Part shown: positions 26,237 through 34,128 of the stretch, in pieces
How positions within the stretch are numbered: the stretch's first letter is position 1
Layout of the letters: each line of letters begins with the position of its first letter
Source: an uncultured Pelagibacteraceae bacterium
Lineage (GTDB): Bacteria; Pseudomonadota; Alphaproteobacteria; Pelagibacterales; Pelagibacteraceae
NCBI GenBank assembly: GCA_902514945.1
Contig: CABXSO010000004.1
Coordinates: 1-60,621, forward strand
Reading direction: 5' to 3'
DNA: 60,621 nt
Made by a program: the position numbers and the translations under genes
The notes under the pieces: model-generated
The model's input: only the letters and a program-made list of their open reading frames with translations
What the model was told of the DNA's origin: nothing
Databases searched by the model: none

Positions 26237-27655
26237 TTAATTATTTTGAGTATCCTTAAATTTTGTAAATCTTTCCTCAAACTCAAGAGTAACTTTACCT
26301 ATAGGACCATGTCGTTGTTTCCCAATGATTATTTCAGCTAAATGAGCTACCTCATTCATTTTTGCCTGCCATTCTGCGTGTTCAACTGTTGCTTCCCTAG
26401 GCTCTTTCCTTTGGAGATAGTATCCTTCTCTATAAACAAACATTACAACATCTGCATCTTGCTCAATTGAGCCTGACTCCCTTAAATCAGCAAGTTGAGG
26501 TTTATGATCATCTCTTTGCTCAACTTGTCTTGATAATTGTGATAAAGCAACCACGGGTACACCCAATTCTTTTGCGATAGCTTTTAGACCTTGAGTAATT
26601 TGAGAAATCTCTTGAACTCTTCCATCTTTATTATTAAATAATCCTTTCATTAGCTGAATGTAGTCAACAACAATTAAATCTAAGCCATGAAGCCTTTTAA
26701 TTCGTCTAGCTCTATTACTCATTGCTGCAATACTTATCGCTGGTGTTTCATCAATAAACAGAGGAAGTTCTGATATATTTTTTGAGGTTTCCAAAAATTG
26801 ATCAAATTGTTCATCTGAAATTCTACCTCTCCTTATATCGTTTGAACCGATCCTTGCTTGCTCAGAAATAATTCTTGTAGATAGTTGCTCTGAGGACATC
26901 TCTAATGAAAAAAAGGCTACCGACGATTTTGTTCCAGTTTCTTGAATTTTTCTAGCTGCATTAAATGCGATATTAGTCGCAAGCGAAGTTTTACCCATAG
27001 AAGGTCTACCAGCAATAATAATAAGATCAGACTGATGTAGACCTCCTAGTTTATCATCTAAATCTCTTAGTCCAGTGGGTACACCTACAATTCCACCTTC
27101 ATTTTTATATGCTGCTGATGCCATTTCAATAGTTTGTTTCATAGCATCATCAAATTTAATTAAAGATGAATTAAATGTTCCTTTCTCAGCTAAATCATAT
27201 AAAAGTTTTTCTGAATTCTCTATTATATTTTGACCACTATTATCTAGATCACTCTCCTTAGCATTATCGATTATCTGCTCAGAAATTTTAATTAATTCTC
27301 TTCTTACAAACATGTCATATATTATCTTAGAATATTCTATTGCTTGTCTTACCGATGTAGAAAATTTAGTTATTTTGACTAGGTACTCTGGAATATTGAG
27401 CTCATCCTTTTCATTCTCAAAAAAGTTTTTTAAAGTAATTGGATTTGCAAGCATTCCTTTATAAATCATACTTTCAATTGCATTAAAAATTTTTTGATGC
27501 ATTGGATCATAAAAGTTTGTATTGGAAATAATAGTATTTATTTCATCAAAAATTTCATTTGTTACTAAAATTGAGCCAATAACAGATTGTTCAGCTTCTA
27601 TATTATTCGGTAACTCTTTGAAATTTTCTTTAACTAAACTTAAATTATTTTCCAT
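26237..27655 (-). CDS. dnaB: Replicative DNA helicase
   Basis: A 472-residue DnaB. The N-terminal domain begins PNNIEAEQSVIGSIL. The RecA-like domain carries GRPSMGKTSLATN (Walker A), VVDYIQLM (Walker B) and LSQLSRQVEQR. DLRESGSIEQDADV and IGKQRHGPIG are the conserved C-terminal elements with the arginine finger region. It unwinds DNA at the replication fork as a hexamer. It is 66 bp downstream of rplI on the same strand. No intein is present, since all motifs are contiguous. Confidence 0.97.
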   Translation of the reverse strand: MENNLSLVKENFKELPNNIEAEQSVIGSILVTNEIFDEINTIISNTNFYDPMHQKIFNAIESMIYKGMLANPITLKNFFENEKDELNIPEYLVKITKFSTSVRQAIEYSKIIYDMFVRRELIKISEQIIDNAKESDLDNSGQNIIENSEKLLYDLAEKGTFNSSLIKFDDAMKQTIEMASAAYKNEGGIVGVPTGLRDLDDKLGGLHQSDLIIIAGRPSMGKTSLATNIAFNAARKIQETGTKSSVAFFSLEMSSEQLSTRIISEQARIGSNDIRRGRISDEQFDQFLETSKNISELPLFIDETPAISIAAMSNRARRIKRLHGLDLIVVDYIQLMKGLFNNKDGRVQEISQITQGLKAIAKELGVPVVALSQLSRQVEQRDDHKPQLADLRESGSIEQDADVVMFVYREGYYLQRKEPREATVEHAEWQAKMNEVAHLAEIIIGKQRHGPIGKVTLEFEERFTKFKDTQNN

Positions 27656-27721
27656 AAATTTATCTTATAACAATAGTTAAAATTTTAAATTTAAAAAAAG
27701 GCTGTGGATGAAATTGTATAA

Positions 27722-28180
27722 TTATTGAATTGTTTCGGCTGTTTCAACATTGATAGTAATTTCAGCATCAACTTCTGAGTGCAAAGAAATTTTTACTATA
27801 AATTTTCCCAAAGATTTAATTTCTTTAGTAGGCTGTATCATCGAAGGTTTGATTTGTATCTTACTATTTTCAAAAATTAATTTTGATATTTCTGTTGGTT
27901 TTACTGAACCATACAACTCATTATTTTCTGTACTTAGCTTTTTTACATTGAACTCTTTTTTATTAATTTTTTCCGCAATTTTTTTTGCATCATTTTTTTT
28001 TTCATTATCTTTCCTTGAAAGTTCTGATTTAATTTTTTCTACCTCTTTAATATTTTCTTTGGACGCATAAAGTGCTTTTTTGTTAGCGATAAGAAAATTT
28101 CTAGCAAACCCTCTTTTTACATCTATCACATCCCCTATAGACCCAATTCTCCTCAAATTTTCTAATAAGATGACTTTCAT
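27722..28180 (-). CDS. rplI: 50S ribosomal protein L9
   Basis: A 152-residue L9. [21 protein letters not shown] and GFARNFLI form the N-terminal rRNA-binding domain, followed by the long connecting helix (Lys/Glu-rich) and the C-terminal domain with LYGSVKP. The length matches the family. The start codon overlaps the last base of rpsR, so it is coupled within rpsF-rpsR-rplI. Confidence 0.97.
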   Translation of the reverse strand: MKVILLENLRRIGSIGDVIDVKRGFARNFLIANKKALYASKENIKEVEKIKSELSRKDNEKKNDAKKIAEKINKKEFNVKKLSTENNELYGSVKPTEISKLIFENSKIQIKPSMIQPTKEIKSLGKFIVKISLHSEVDAEITINVETAETIQ

Positions 28181-28452
28181 TAAATTAATGCTAAATTTCT
28201 AGCTCTTTTAATTGAAACTGATAATTCTCTTTGTTTTTTTTGGGAAACATTTGTAATTCTAGATGGAAGTATTTTGCCATTTTCAGAAACATATTTTTTG
28301 AGAAGCTTTATATTTTTGTAATCTATCTTTGGTGCTCCTTTTATAGAAAGTGGACAAGTTTTTTTAAATTTATATTTGTTAGGTTGAAAAATACTTAATT
28401 TAGCAAAGTTACTTTGTTTATTTCTTCTATTTCCACTTTGTCTTTTTGGCAT
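28180..28452 (-). CDS. rpsR: 30S ribosomal protein S18
   Basis: A 90-residue S18. [22 protein letters not shown] and [20 protein letters not shown] form the conserved S18 core that binds S6 and 16S rRNA. A basic Asn/Arg-rich N-terminal extension ([11 protein letters not shown]) is typical of alphaproteobacteria. It lies 8 bp after rpsF and 1 bp overlaps rplI. Confidence 0.97.
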   Translation of the reverse strand: MPKRQSGNRRNKQSNFAKLSIFQPNKYKFKKTCPLSIKGAPKIDYKNIKLLKKYVSENGKILPSRITNVSQKKQRELSVSIKRARNLALI

Positions 28453-28460
28453 AGCAATTT

Positions 28461-28817
28461 TTAATTTCTATCTTTTTTGAGGGTTTTTTCAACATCCTCT
28501 TTCTTTGAAAAATAATTTGTTTCAAGGTCAAAATCTTTAACTTTTACAGTGAGATGTCTTAATAATTTTTTGTCAATTGACTCATTTTTTTCAAGTTGTT
28601 CAATTAACTTTCCACTACCTTTGATCTTAAAGTGAATATAGCTACCCTTTCTATTTTTCTTGATTAAATAAGACAAATTTAGCAGCCCCCAGTTTTCTGT
28701 TTTAACTATTTCACCCTCATTTTTTTCAACGATTTTTGAATATTTTTCTGTTAATTGTTTTATCTCTGCTGGTGACGCATCTTGTCTAGCAATTATTGTG
28801 TGTTCGTATAAATTCAT
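28461..28817 (-). CDS. rpsF: 30S ribosomal protein S6
   Basis: A 118-residue S6. [19 protein letters not shown] starts the ferredoxin-like fold, with [20 protein letters not shown] and LLRHLTVKV later. It binds S18 in the 30S platform. It is the first gene of a long minus-strand run (rpsF to the MFS gene) and is divergent from fabD. A candidate promoter lies in the 86-bp gap. No strong Shine-Dalgarno is visible. Confidence 0.96.
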   Translation of the reverse strand: MNLYEHTIIARQDASPAEIKQLTEKYSKIVEKNEGEIVKTENWGLLNLSYLIKKNRKGSYIHFKIKGSGKLIEQLEKNESIDKKLLRHLTVKVKDFDLETNYFSKKEDVEKTLKKDRN

Positions 28818-28849
28818 ATTAATTCTTTAATAAAAAGTGAGGATATACT

Positions 28850-28877
28850 ATTATAAATCTTCAATTACAACAGTAAA
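28850..28877 (-). promoter_or_regulatory. Candidate sigma70-like promoter for rpsF-rpsR-rplI-dnaB
   Basis: On the minus strand TTTACT (28877-28872) and TATAAT (28855-28850) are separated by 16 bp and lie about 33 bp upstream of the rpsF ATG. The -10 is a perfect consensus; the -35 matches four of six. AT-richness makes chance matches likely, so the position upstream of a ribosomal operon is the main support. Confidence 0.42.
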
Positions 28878-28903
28878 AAAACAATAATTAAATTATTTTT
28901 TAA

Positions 28904-29830
28904 ATGTTTTCCGTAATTTTTCCAGGCCAGGGTTCTCAAATAGTTGGAATGGGAAAAGAGTTTTTTGATAAATATAAGATTGTTAAAAAATTATTCCAAG
29001 AGGCTGACGAAGCACTAAATTTTAATATTTCAAAGGTTATATTAGAGGGTCCGAAAGAAAGTTTAAATCTAACTGCTAATACTCAGCCCGCAATATTTTT
29101 GATAAGTTATTCAATATTTAAAGTTGTCAAAGAGGAATTTAATATAAATTTGCATGAAGCAAAATATTTTGCTGGGCATTCCTTAGGGGAGTATTCAGCT
29201 TTATCATGTGCAGGGTACTTAGATTTTCAAAAAACAATTAAAATTTTAAGAGTTAGAGGTGAGGCTATGCAAAACTCCGTTCCAGAGGGAGTGGGTGGCA
29301 TGTTAGCTGTTTTGGGAAGAAAAATTGATGATATTGAAAAAATTTTAAAAGATAATGAAAAAATTTTTAAAGCTCAAATTGCTAATGATAATTCTGATGG
29401 TCAAATTGTTTTAAGTGGTAGGAATGCTGATTTAGATTTAATAAGTGTATTTTTAAAAAACGCAAAAATTAAAAATATAAAATTACCTGTCAGCGCCCCT
29501 TTTCATTGTAATTTAATGAAAAAAGCCACAGAGGTAATGAGACTTGAATTAGATAAAGTTGAATTTAAAGAATCTAAAAATAAATTGATATCTAATGTTA
29601 CTGCAGGTGAGATTCAAGATATTAAGGTTCTAAAAGATCTATTAGTTAGTCAAATTGAAAAAAAAGTTCGATGGAGAGAAAGTATTATTAATATGATGAA
29701 TTACGGTGTAAAACATTTTATTGAGATTGGACCTGGTAAAGTATTGACTGGTCTAATTAAAAGAATTGATCAAAAAGTAAAAATTTCTTCTATTAACAGT
29801 CAATCAGATATAGAAAGTTTAAATATATGA
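28904..29830 (+). CDS. fabD: Malonyl-CoA:ACP transacylase
   Basis: A 308-residue FabD. PGQGSQIVGMGKEF is the N-terminal motif, GHSLGEYSALSCAG contains the catalytic Ser, and SAPFHCNLM the catalytic His. It loads malonyl groups on acyl carrier protein for fatty-acid synthesis. It overlaps fabG by 4 bp (ATGA) and starts the fabD-fabG-acpP-gmk run. It is divergent from rpsF. Confidence 0.96.
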   Translation: MFSVIFPGQGSQIVGMGKEFFDKYKIVKKLFQEADEALNFNISKVILEGPKESLNLTANTQPAIFLISYSIFKVVKEEFNINLHEAKYFAGHSLGEYSALSCAGYLDFQKTIKILRVRGEAMQNSVPEGVGGMLAVLGRKIDDIEKILKDNEKIFKAQIANDNSDGQIVLSGRNADLDLISVFLKNAKIKNIKLPVSAPFHCNLMKKATEVMRLELDKVEFKESKNKLISNVTAGEIQDIKVLKDLLVSQIEKKVRWRESIINMMNYGVKHFIEIGPGKVLTGLIKRIDQKVKISSINSQSDIESLNI

Positions 29831-30564
29831 ATGATTTAAAAAATAAAAATATTATTGTTACTGGAGCAACTGGAGGGATTGGGAATTCTATAATAAAAAA
29901 GCTGCATGAAAATGGCGCAAACATTTTAGCAACAGGAACTAAAATTGAAAAATTAGAGGAAATTAAAAAAAATTTTAGCAATATCAGAATATTAAAGTTT
30001 GATATTTCTAAAAGTGATAAAATAGAAACTTTCATTGAGGACGCTTCCAGAGAACTTAGTGGCAGTTTTGATTGTATTATTAATAATGCTGGAGTTACTC
30101 AGGATAACCTAGCAATAAGAATGAGCTTAGATGAGTGGAAAAAAGTAATAGATATTAACTTAACATCAACCTTTTTAATATGTAAGTTTGCAATAAAGAA
30201 GATGATTAAAAATAAAAAAGGAAAAATTATTAATATTACTTCAGTTGTAGGACATACTGGTAATTTAGGACAATCAAATTACACGGCATCAAAGGCAGGA
30301 ATTGTGGCAATGTCAAAGAGTTTAGCAATAGAGTATGCTAAAAAAAATATTAATATAAACTGTATATCTCCAGGTTTTATTAGAACAGCAATGACTGATA
30401 AGATTGATGAAAAATTTAAGGATTTGATTATTTCTAAAATACCATCTGCCAGATTAGGAGAGCCAGATGATATAGCTAACGCAGTTCTTTTTTTAGCATC
30501 TAGTCATTCTGATTATATTAATGGAGAAACATTGCATGTAAATGGGGGCATGTATATGGCTTGA
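29827..30564 (+). CDS. fabG: 3-oxoacyl-ACP reductase
   Basis: A 245-residue SDR of the FabG type. GATGGIGNS binds NADPH, NNAGVTQDNL and SVVGHTGNLGQSNYTASKAG hold the catalytic Ser, Tyr and Lys, and GFIRTAMTD and NGETLHVNGGMYMA close the protein as in FabG. It reduces 3-oxoacyl-ACP. It is coupled to fabD by a 4-bp overlap. Its 3' end appears to hold the -35 box of an acpP promoter. Confidence 0.95.
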   Translation: MNDLKNKNIIVTGATGGIGNSIIKKLHENGANILATGTKIEKLEEIKKNFSNIRILKFDISKSDKIETFIEDASRELSGSFDCIINNAGVTQDNLAIRMSLDEWKKVIDINLTSTFLICKFAIKKMIKNKKGKIINITSVVGHTGNLGQSNYTASKAGIVAMSKSLAIEYAKKNININCISPGFIRTAMTDKIDEKFKDLIISKIPSARLGEPDDIANAVLFLASSHSDYINGETLHVNGGMYMA

Positions 30565-30599
30565 CAATCTAAGTAATTAAACTATTAACGATTTATAAT
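30561..30599 (+). promoter_or_regulatory. Candidate promoter(s) for acpP
   Basis: A perfect TTGACA (30561-30566) overlaps the fabG stop codon. TATTAA follows after 16 bp (30583-30588), and a perfect TATAAT lies at 30594-30599. The acpP ATG is at 30615 with an AAAGGA ribosome site before it. An extra promoter would suit the high demand for acyl carrier protein. The TATAAT is 27 bp from the TTGACA, so the two boxes cannot work together. Confidence 0.5.
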
Positions 30600-30614
30600 A
30601 AATAAAGGATCAAT

Positions 30615-30854
30615 ATGTCAGAAGATGTTTCAAGCAAAGTAAAAAAAATAGTTGCAGATCATTTAGGAATTGATGAGGCAAAAGTTACAGATGAATCAAG
30701 TTTTATTGATGATCTAGGTGCAGATAGCTTAGATACTGTTGAGTTAGTTATGGCTTTTGAAGAAGAATTCGGTTCAGAAATCTCTGATAACGAAGCAGAA
30801 AAAATTTTAACCGTAGGTGATGCAGTTAAATTTATTGAAGGCAAAGCCAACTAA
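30615..30854 (+). CDS. acpP: Acyl carrier protein
   Basis: A 79-residue acidic ACP. Ser38 in [19 protein letters not shown] is the 4'-phosphopantetheine site, and the flanking helices are canonical. It carries acyl chains in fatty-acid synthesis. It is followed after 10 bp by gmk; the fabF gene that often follows acpP is not here. Confidence 0.98.
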   Translation: MSEDVSSKVKKIVADHLGIDEAKVTDESSFIDDLGADSLDTVELVMAFEEEFGSEISDNEAEKILTVGDAVKFIEGKAN

Positions 30855-30864
30855 AAAAATTTAA

Positions 30865-31497
30865 ATGCCCTCAGAAAATGATGGGACAATGGTTATATTG
30901 TCTTCTCCTTCAGGAGCTGGTAAAACCACACTAGTAAGCTTGCTTTCAAAGCAAGAAAACTTTGAAATTTCAATTTCTCACACAACACGAAAACCAAGAG
31001 AAGGAGAGATACATGATAAAGATTATTACTTTGTAAATGATAAAGAATTCAAAAGATTAATTAATAATCAAGAGTTCTTAGAATACGCAAAAGTTTTTAA
31101 TAATTATTATGGAACAACTAGAACTCCAATCATTGATAATTTAAACAAAGGAAAGAATGTATTATTTGATATTGATTGGCAAGGAGCAGATCAAATTAAG
31201 AATAAGAAATTAGATTATAAATTAATTACCTTTTTTATTTTACCTCCAAGTAAAAAAATTTTATTTGATAGACTTTCCAACAGAGACATGAAGGATAAGC
31301 TCATAGTTGAAGAGAGAATGAAGCAGTTTGAAAGAGATGTACTTCATTGGATTAACTATGATTATGTAGTAATTAATGATGATTTAAATAAATGTTATCT
31401 GAGAATAAAAAATTTGATAAATGCTGAGGTTAATAACGGATCTAAAGATTATGATTTAGATTACATAAGAAGACACATAGAAAAATTGACCTCATAA
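30865..31497 (+). CDS. gmk: Guanylate kinase
   Basis: A 210-residue guanylate kinase. [17 protein letters not shown] is the P-loop, [11 protein letters not shown] the GMP-binding segment, and DKDYYFV and YGTTRTPI follow. It phosphorylates GMP to GDP. Alphaproteobacteria often have fabF-mltG-yicC between acpP and gmk; here only 10 bp remain. It overlaps the convergent rsmA by 6 bp. Confidence 0.96.
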   Translation: MPSENDGTMVILSSPSGAGKTTLVSLLSKQENFEISISHTTRKPREGEIHDKDYYFVNDKEFKRLINNQEFLEYAKVFNNYYGTTRTPIIDNLNKGKNVLFDIDWQGADQIKNKKLDYKLITFFILPPSKKILFDRLSNRDMKDKLIVEERMKQFERDVLHWINYDYVVINDDLNKCYLRIKNLINAEVNNGSKDYDLDYIRRHIEKLTS

Positions 31498-32274
31498 ATA
31501 CTCATATTTTTTTGTTAATTCGTAGTAAGTTTCAAAATTCAGATTTTGAGGCCTTAAATTCAAATCGATACCCATTTTAGTTGCTATATTGTCATCATTA
31601 TTAAATAGTTGTCTGTAAGGTTTTTTAATCATTTTTCGTCTATGCATAAAAAAAATTCTTGTGATTTTTTCAAGATTTTTTGGATTCTTAAATTCAAAGA
31701 AATTTTTCTTTGGTTCAAAAAATAAAACAGTGCTATCAACTCTTGGTTTTGGTCTAAAACAATCTGCATTCACATCAAGAATTTTTTTAATTTTAAGCCT
31801 CCAATTAGCTAAAACTGAAAGTCTACCGTAATCTTTAGTATCAAACTTAGATATAATTCTATCTGCAACCTCTTTTTGGAACATGAGCACAAGATAACTA
31901 AACCATACTTTATTCTTGTTTAAATTCAATATCCATTTACTTAAAATTTCTGTGGAAATATTATACGGTAAGTTTCCAAATACAATTAAGGATCGATCAC
32001 ATAAAATATTTTCGTTTATCTTTAAAATATCTTTGTTGATGATCTCAACATTTTTTTGAAATTTTTTTTCAAGTAGATTTGATAAAATGGTATCTTTTTC
32101 AATTAAGATAACTTTTTTTGGGTTTTTTCTTAATATTTCTAAAGTTAAATTTCCAGTTCCAGGTCCTATCTCTAAAATATTTTTATCTTTGATTTCAACA
32201 ACATTAATGATTTTATTGATTACATTTTGATCAATTAAAAAATTTTGTCCCAGGCTTTTTTTTGCCCTAATCAT
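31492..32274 (-). CDS. rsmA: 16S rRNA (adenine(1518)-N6/adenine(1519)-N6)-dimethyltransferase
   Basis: A 260-residue KsgA/Rsm[11 protein letters not shown] at the N-terminus, [14 protein letters not shown] for SAM binding, and [13 protein letters not shown] as the catalytic NLPY motif are all diagnostic. [12 protein letters not shown] follows as in the family. It dimethylates two adenines in 16S rRNA helix 45 during 30S maturation. It overlaps pdxA by 4 bp and is the last gene of the lptF-lptG-lptD-surA-pdxA-rsmA run, an order common in proteobacteria. Confidence 0.96.
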   Translation of the reverse strand: MIRAKKSLGQNFLIDQNVINKIINVVEIKDKNILEIGPGTGNLTLEILRKNPKKVILIEKDTILSNLLEKKFQKNVEIINKDILKINENILCDRSLIVFGNLPYNISTEILSKWILNLNKNKVWFSYLVLMFQKEVADRIISKFDTKDYGRLSVLANWRLKIKKILDVNADCFRPKPRVDSTVLFFEPKKNFFEFKNPKNLEKITRIFFMHRRKMIKKPYRQLFNNDDNIATKMGIDLNLRPQNLNFETYYELTKKYEYL

Positions 32275-33203
32275 TTTTTATCTAAAAAACTAATGGCTTT
32301 TATTAAACTCTTAGGATTAGATGTATTTTTTCCTACCATGATCTCATTTGGACCATGATCCGGTGTAACCCTTAAAAAAGGCAACCCTATTGTAATATTT
32401 ATTGCATCATATTCGAAAAGAGTTTTAATTGGAGTCAAAACTTGATCATGATACATACCAATAATAACATCAAAATTCTTCCTGTTATCTTTCAAAAATA
32501 TTGTGTCTGATGGTATTGGTCCTTTGAGTAAAAAATTTTTTTTTAAAGCATTAACAACAGGAAGTATAATCTTTGTGTCTTCATTATATTTTAAAATAGT
32601 CTCGCAGTGAGGGTTAAGACCAACTATTCCAATTCTCGGCTTAAACCCAAGAAATTTTTCAAAAAAATTATTTACAATAAGAATTTTTTCCTTGAGCAGT
32701 TTTTTAGTAATTTTTTTACTTACATACTTTAGAGGCAAATGCGTTGTTACTGGGCAAACAGATAATTTCTTATTATATATCAACATGGCAAATTTTTTTT
32801 GTTTAAAGTTTTTAGCTACGTATTCTGTAATACCTAGATATTTTTTTTTTAAAGTTTTGGATTTATTTATTGGACCATTAAGTAACTTATTTGATAGGCC
32901 ACTTTTGATAAGTTTGAAGGCTAATTGAAAACATTTTTGAACATAATTTTTAGATTTTTGATTACTTATATCGATTAAGTAAATTTTTTTATTTAATAAT
33001 TTTTTTCTAAAAATATGATTATAATTAATTATTTCAATTTTTTGTTTAAATTTATATCTCCTAATTTCCTCGAATAAAATTTTTTTGTTACAAATTAGGA
33101 TCAAAGGACGGATAATTTTTTTAGACGTAATAGACTTAAAAAAAATTTCAAAAAAAATACTTTTTTTCTCTCCTGGAACGATCAATATAGGTTTAAAATT
33201 CAC
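32271..33203 (-). CDS. pdxA: 4-hydroxythreonine-4-phosphate dehydrogenase
   Basis: A 310-residue PdxA. GIVGLNPHCE, GMYHDQVLTPIKTL and GLPFLRVTPDHG contain the conserved metal-binding histidines and substrate loop. It acts in the DXP-dependent pyridoxal-phosphate pathway. The N-terminal ~100 residues are divergent and Lys/Phe-rich, although the GPI(N)KS element (LNGPINKSKTL) is kept. It overlaps surA by 11 bp and rsmA by 4 bp, in the classical surA-pdxA-rsmA order. Confidence 0.92.
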   Translation of the reverse strand: MNFKPILIVPGEKKSIFFEIFFKSITSKKIIRPLILICNKKILFEEIRRYKFKQKIEIINYNHIFRKKLLNKKIYLIDISNQKSKNYVQKCFQLAFKLIKSGLSNKLLNGPINKSKTLKKKYLGITEYVAKNFKQKKFAMLIYNKKLSVCPVTTHLPLKYVSKKITKKLLKEKILIVNNFFEKFLGFKPRIGIVGLNPHCETILKYNEDTKIILPVVNALKKNFLLKGPIPSDTIFLKDNRKNFDVIIGMYHDQVLTPIKTLFEYDAINITIGLPFLRVTPDHGPNEIMVGKNTSNPKSLIKAISFLDKK

Positions 33204-34128
33204 TTATTTTACTATTTAATTTTATTTTATTATAAAAAATATTAGAAAACTTTTCTAATTGTTTAGACGTTTCAATTATTATCATTTTATCTAAAGCTTT
33301 TTCCTTATCTATTTCAACCTTTATTTTTCTTATTTCATTAATTTTGAAAACAAAAAAATTATTATTAATTTGTATGGGAGAACTATAATCACTGTTTTTT
33401 AAGTCTTTTAATTTTAAAATAACCTGATTTGATAAACTATCTTTTCTTACCCAGCCTATTTTACCACCGACTTTTGAACTACTAGATATACTATAAATAT
33501 TTGCAGTGTTTTCAAATCCATTGATTTGAATACTTTCTTGTATAGCTGCGAATAATTCATCCAAAGTTATATCATTTTTTTTTGTAAAAACTATTTCAGA
33601 TAAATTATATTCTTCCACAAATTTTTCTTTACTACTTATTTCGATTTTTTTAATTAATTCGTCTTTGTCAATTTTCACCGATTTTATATATCTACTATAG
33701 ATTAAGCTCTTCCATTCATTTTCAATTTCAATTTTTTTTTTTAAATCCTCAACAGATAAATTAAAATTTTTTATATAATCTTTAAGTTGTTTTTCAGTGC
33801 TAAGATTTAAATTTTTAATTAGATTATTTAAAACATCATTAATCTGTGGGTTCTGCAAGTCTAATTTTTTATATTTTTGAATTTCTTTTTTTTTGATAAA
33901 TTCTTTGATAGTTGATTTTTTAGCAATTAATAATAATTCATCCCTATTAATTTGATTAAGTTTTGGATTTAGAGCTGCAAGATAATTAATCTCTTTTTCT
34001 ATATCAAGTGATGTAATTATCTCGTTGTCGATTTTCATTATTATTTTAAGTTCAATTTTCGAGTAACAATAATTTACTAATGAAAAAAAAACGCAGATTA
34101 AAATGATTAATTTTCTCAATTTAATCAT
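33193..34128 (-). CDS. surA: SurA-like periplasmic chaperone with one degenerate parvulin domain
   Basis: A 311-residue protein with a signal peptide (residues ~6-22). An N-terminal SurA helical domain follows (KIDNEIITSLDIEKEINYL is typical), then a single parvulin-like domain ending GGKIGWVRKDSL...FFVFKINEI. E. coli SurA has 428 residues and two parvulin domains. Active-site histidines of parvulins are absent here (LSEIVF where HIL is usual), so isomerase activity is doubtful. The likely role is chaperoning outer-membrane proteins such as LptD, encoded next door with a 4-bp overlap. Confidence 0.85.
   Translation of the reverse strand: MIKLRKLIILICVFFSLVNYCYSKIELKIIMKIDNEIITSLDIEKEINYLAALNPKLNQINRDELLLIAKKSTIKEFIKKKEIQKYKKLDLQNPQINDVLNNLIKNLNLSTEKQLKDYIKNFNLSVEDLKKKIEIENEWKSLIYSRYIKSVKIDKDELIKKIEISSKEKFVEEYNLSEIVFTKKNDITLDELFAAIQESIQINGFENTANIYSISSSSKVGGKIGWVRKDSLSNQVILKLKDLKNSDYSSPIQINNNFFVFKINEIRKIKVEIDKEKALDKMIIIETSKQLEKFSNIFYNKIKLNSKISEF

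Noticed and set aside
27703..27711. TGTGGATGA upstream of dnaB, close to a DnaA box
   Set aside because: It is one mismatch from the consensus and single, in an AT-rich genome. A lone near-match is not evidence for an origin or DnaA control.
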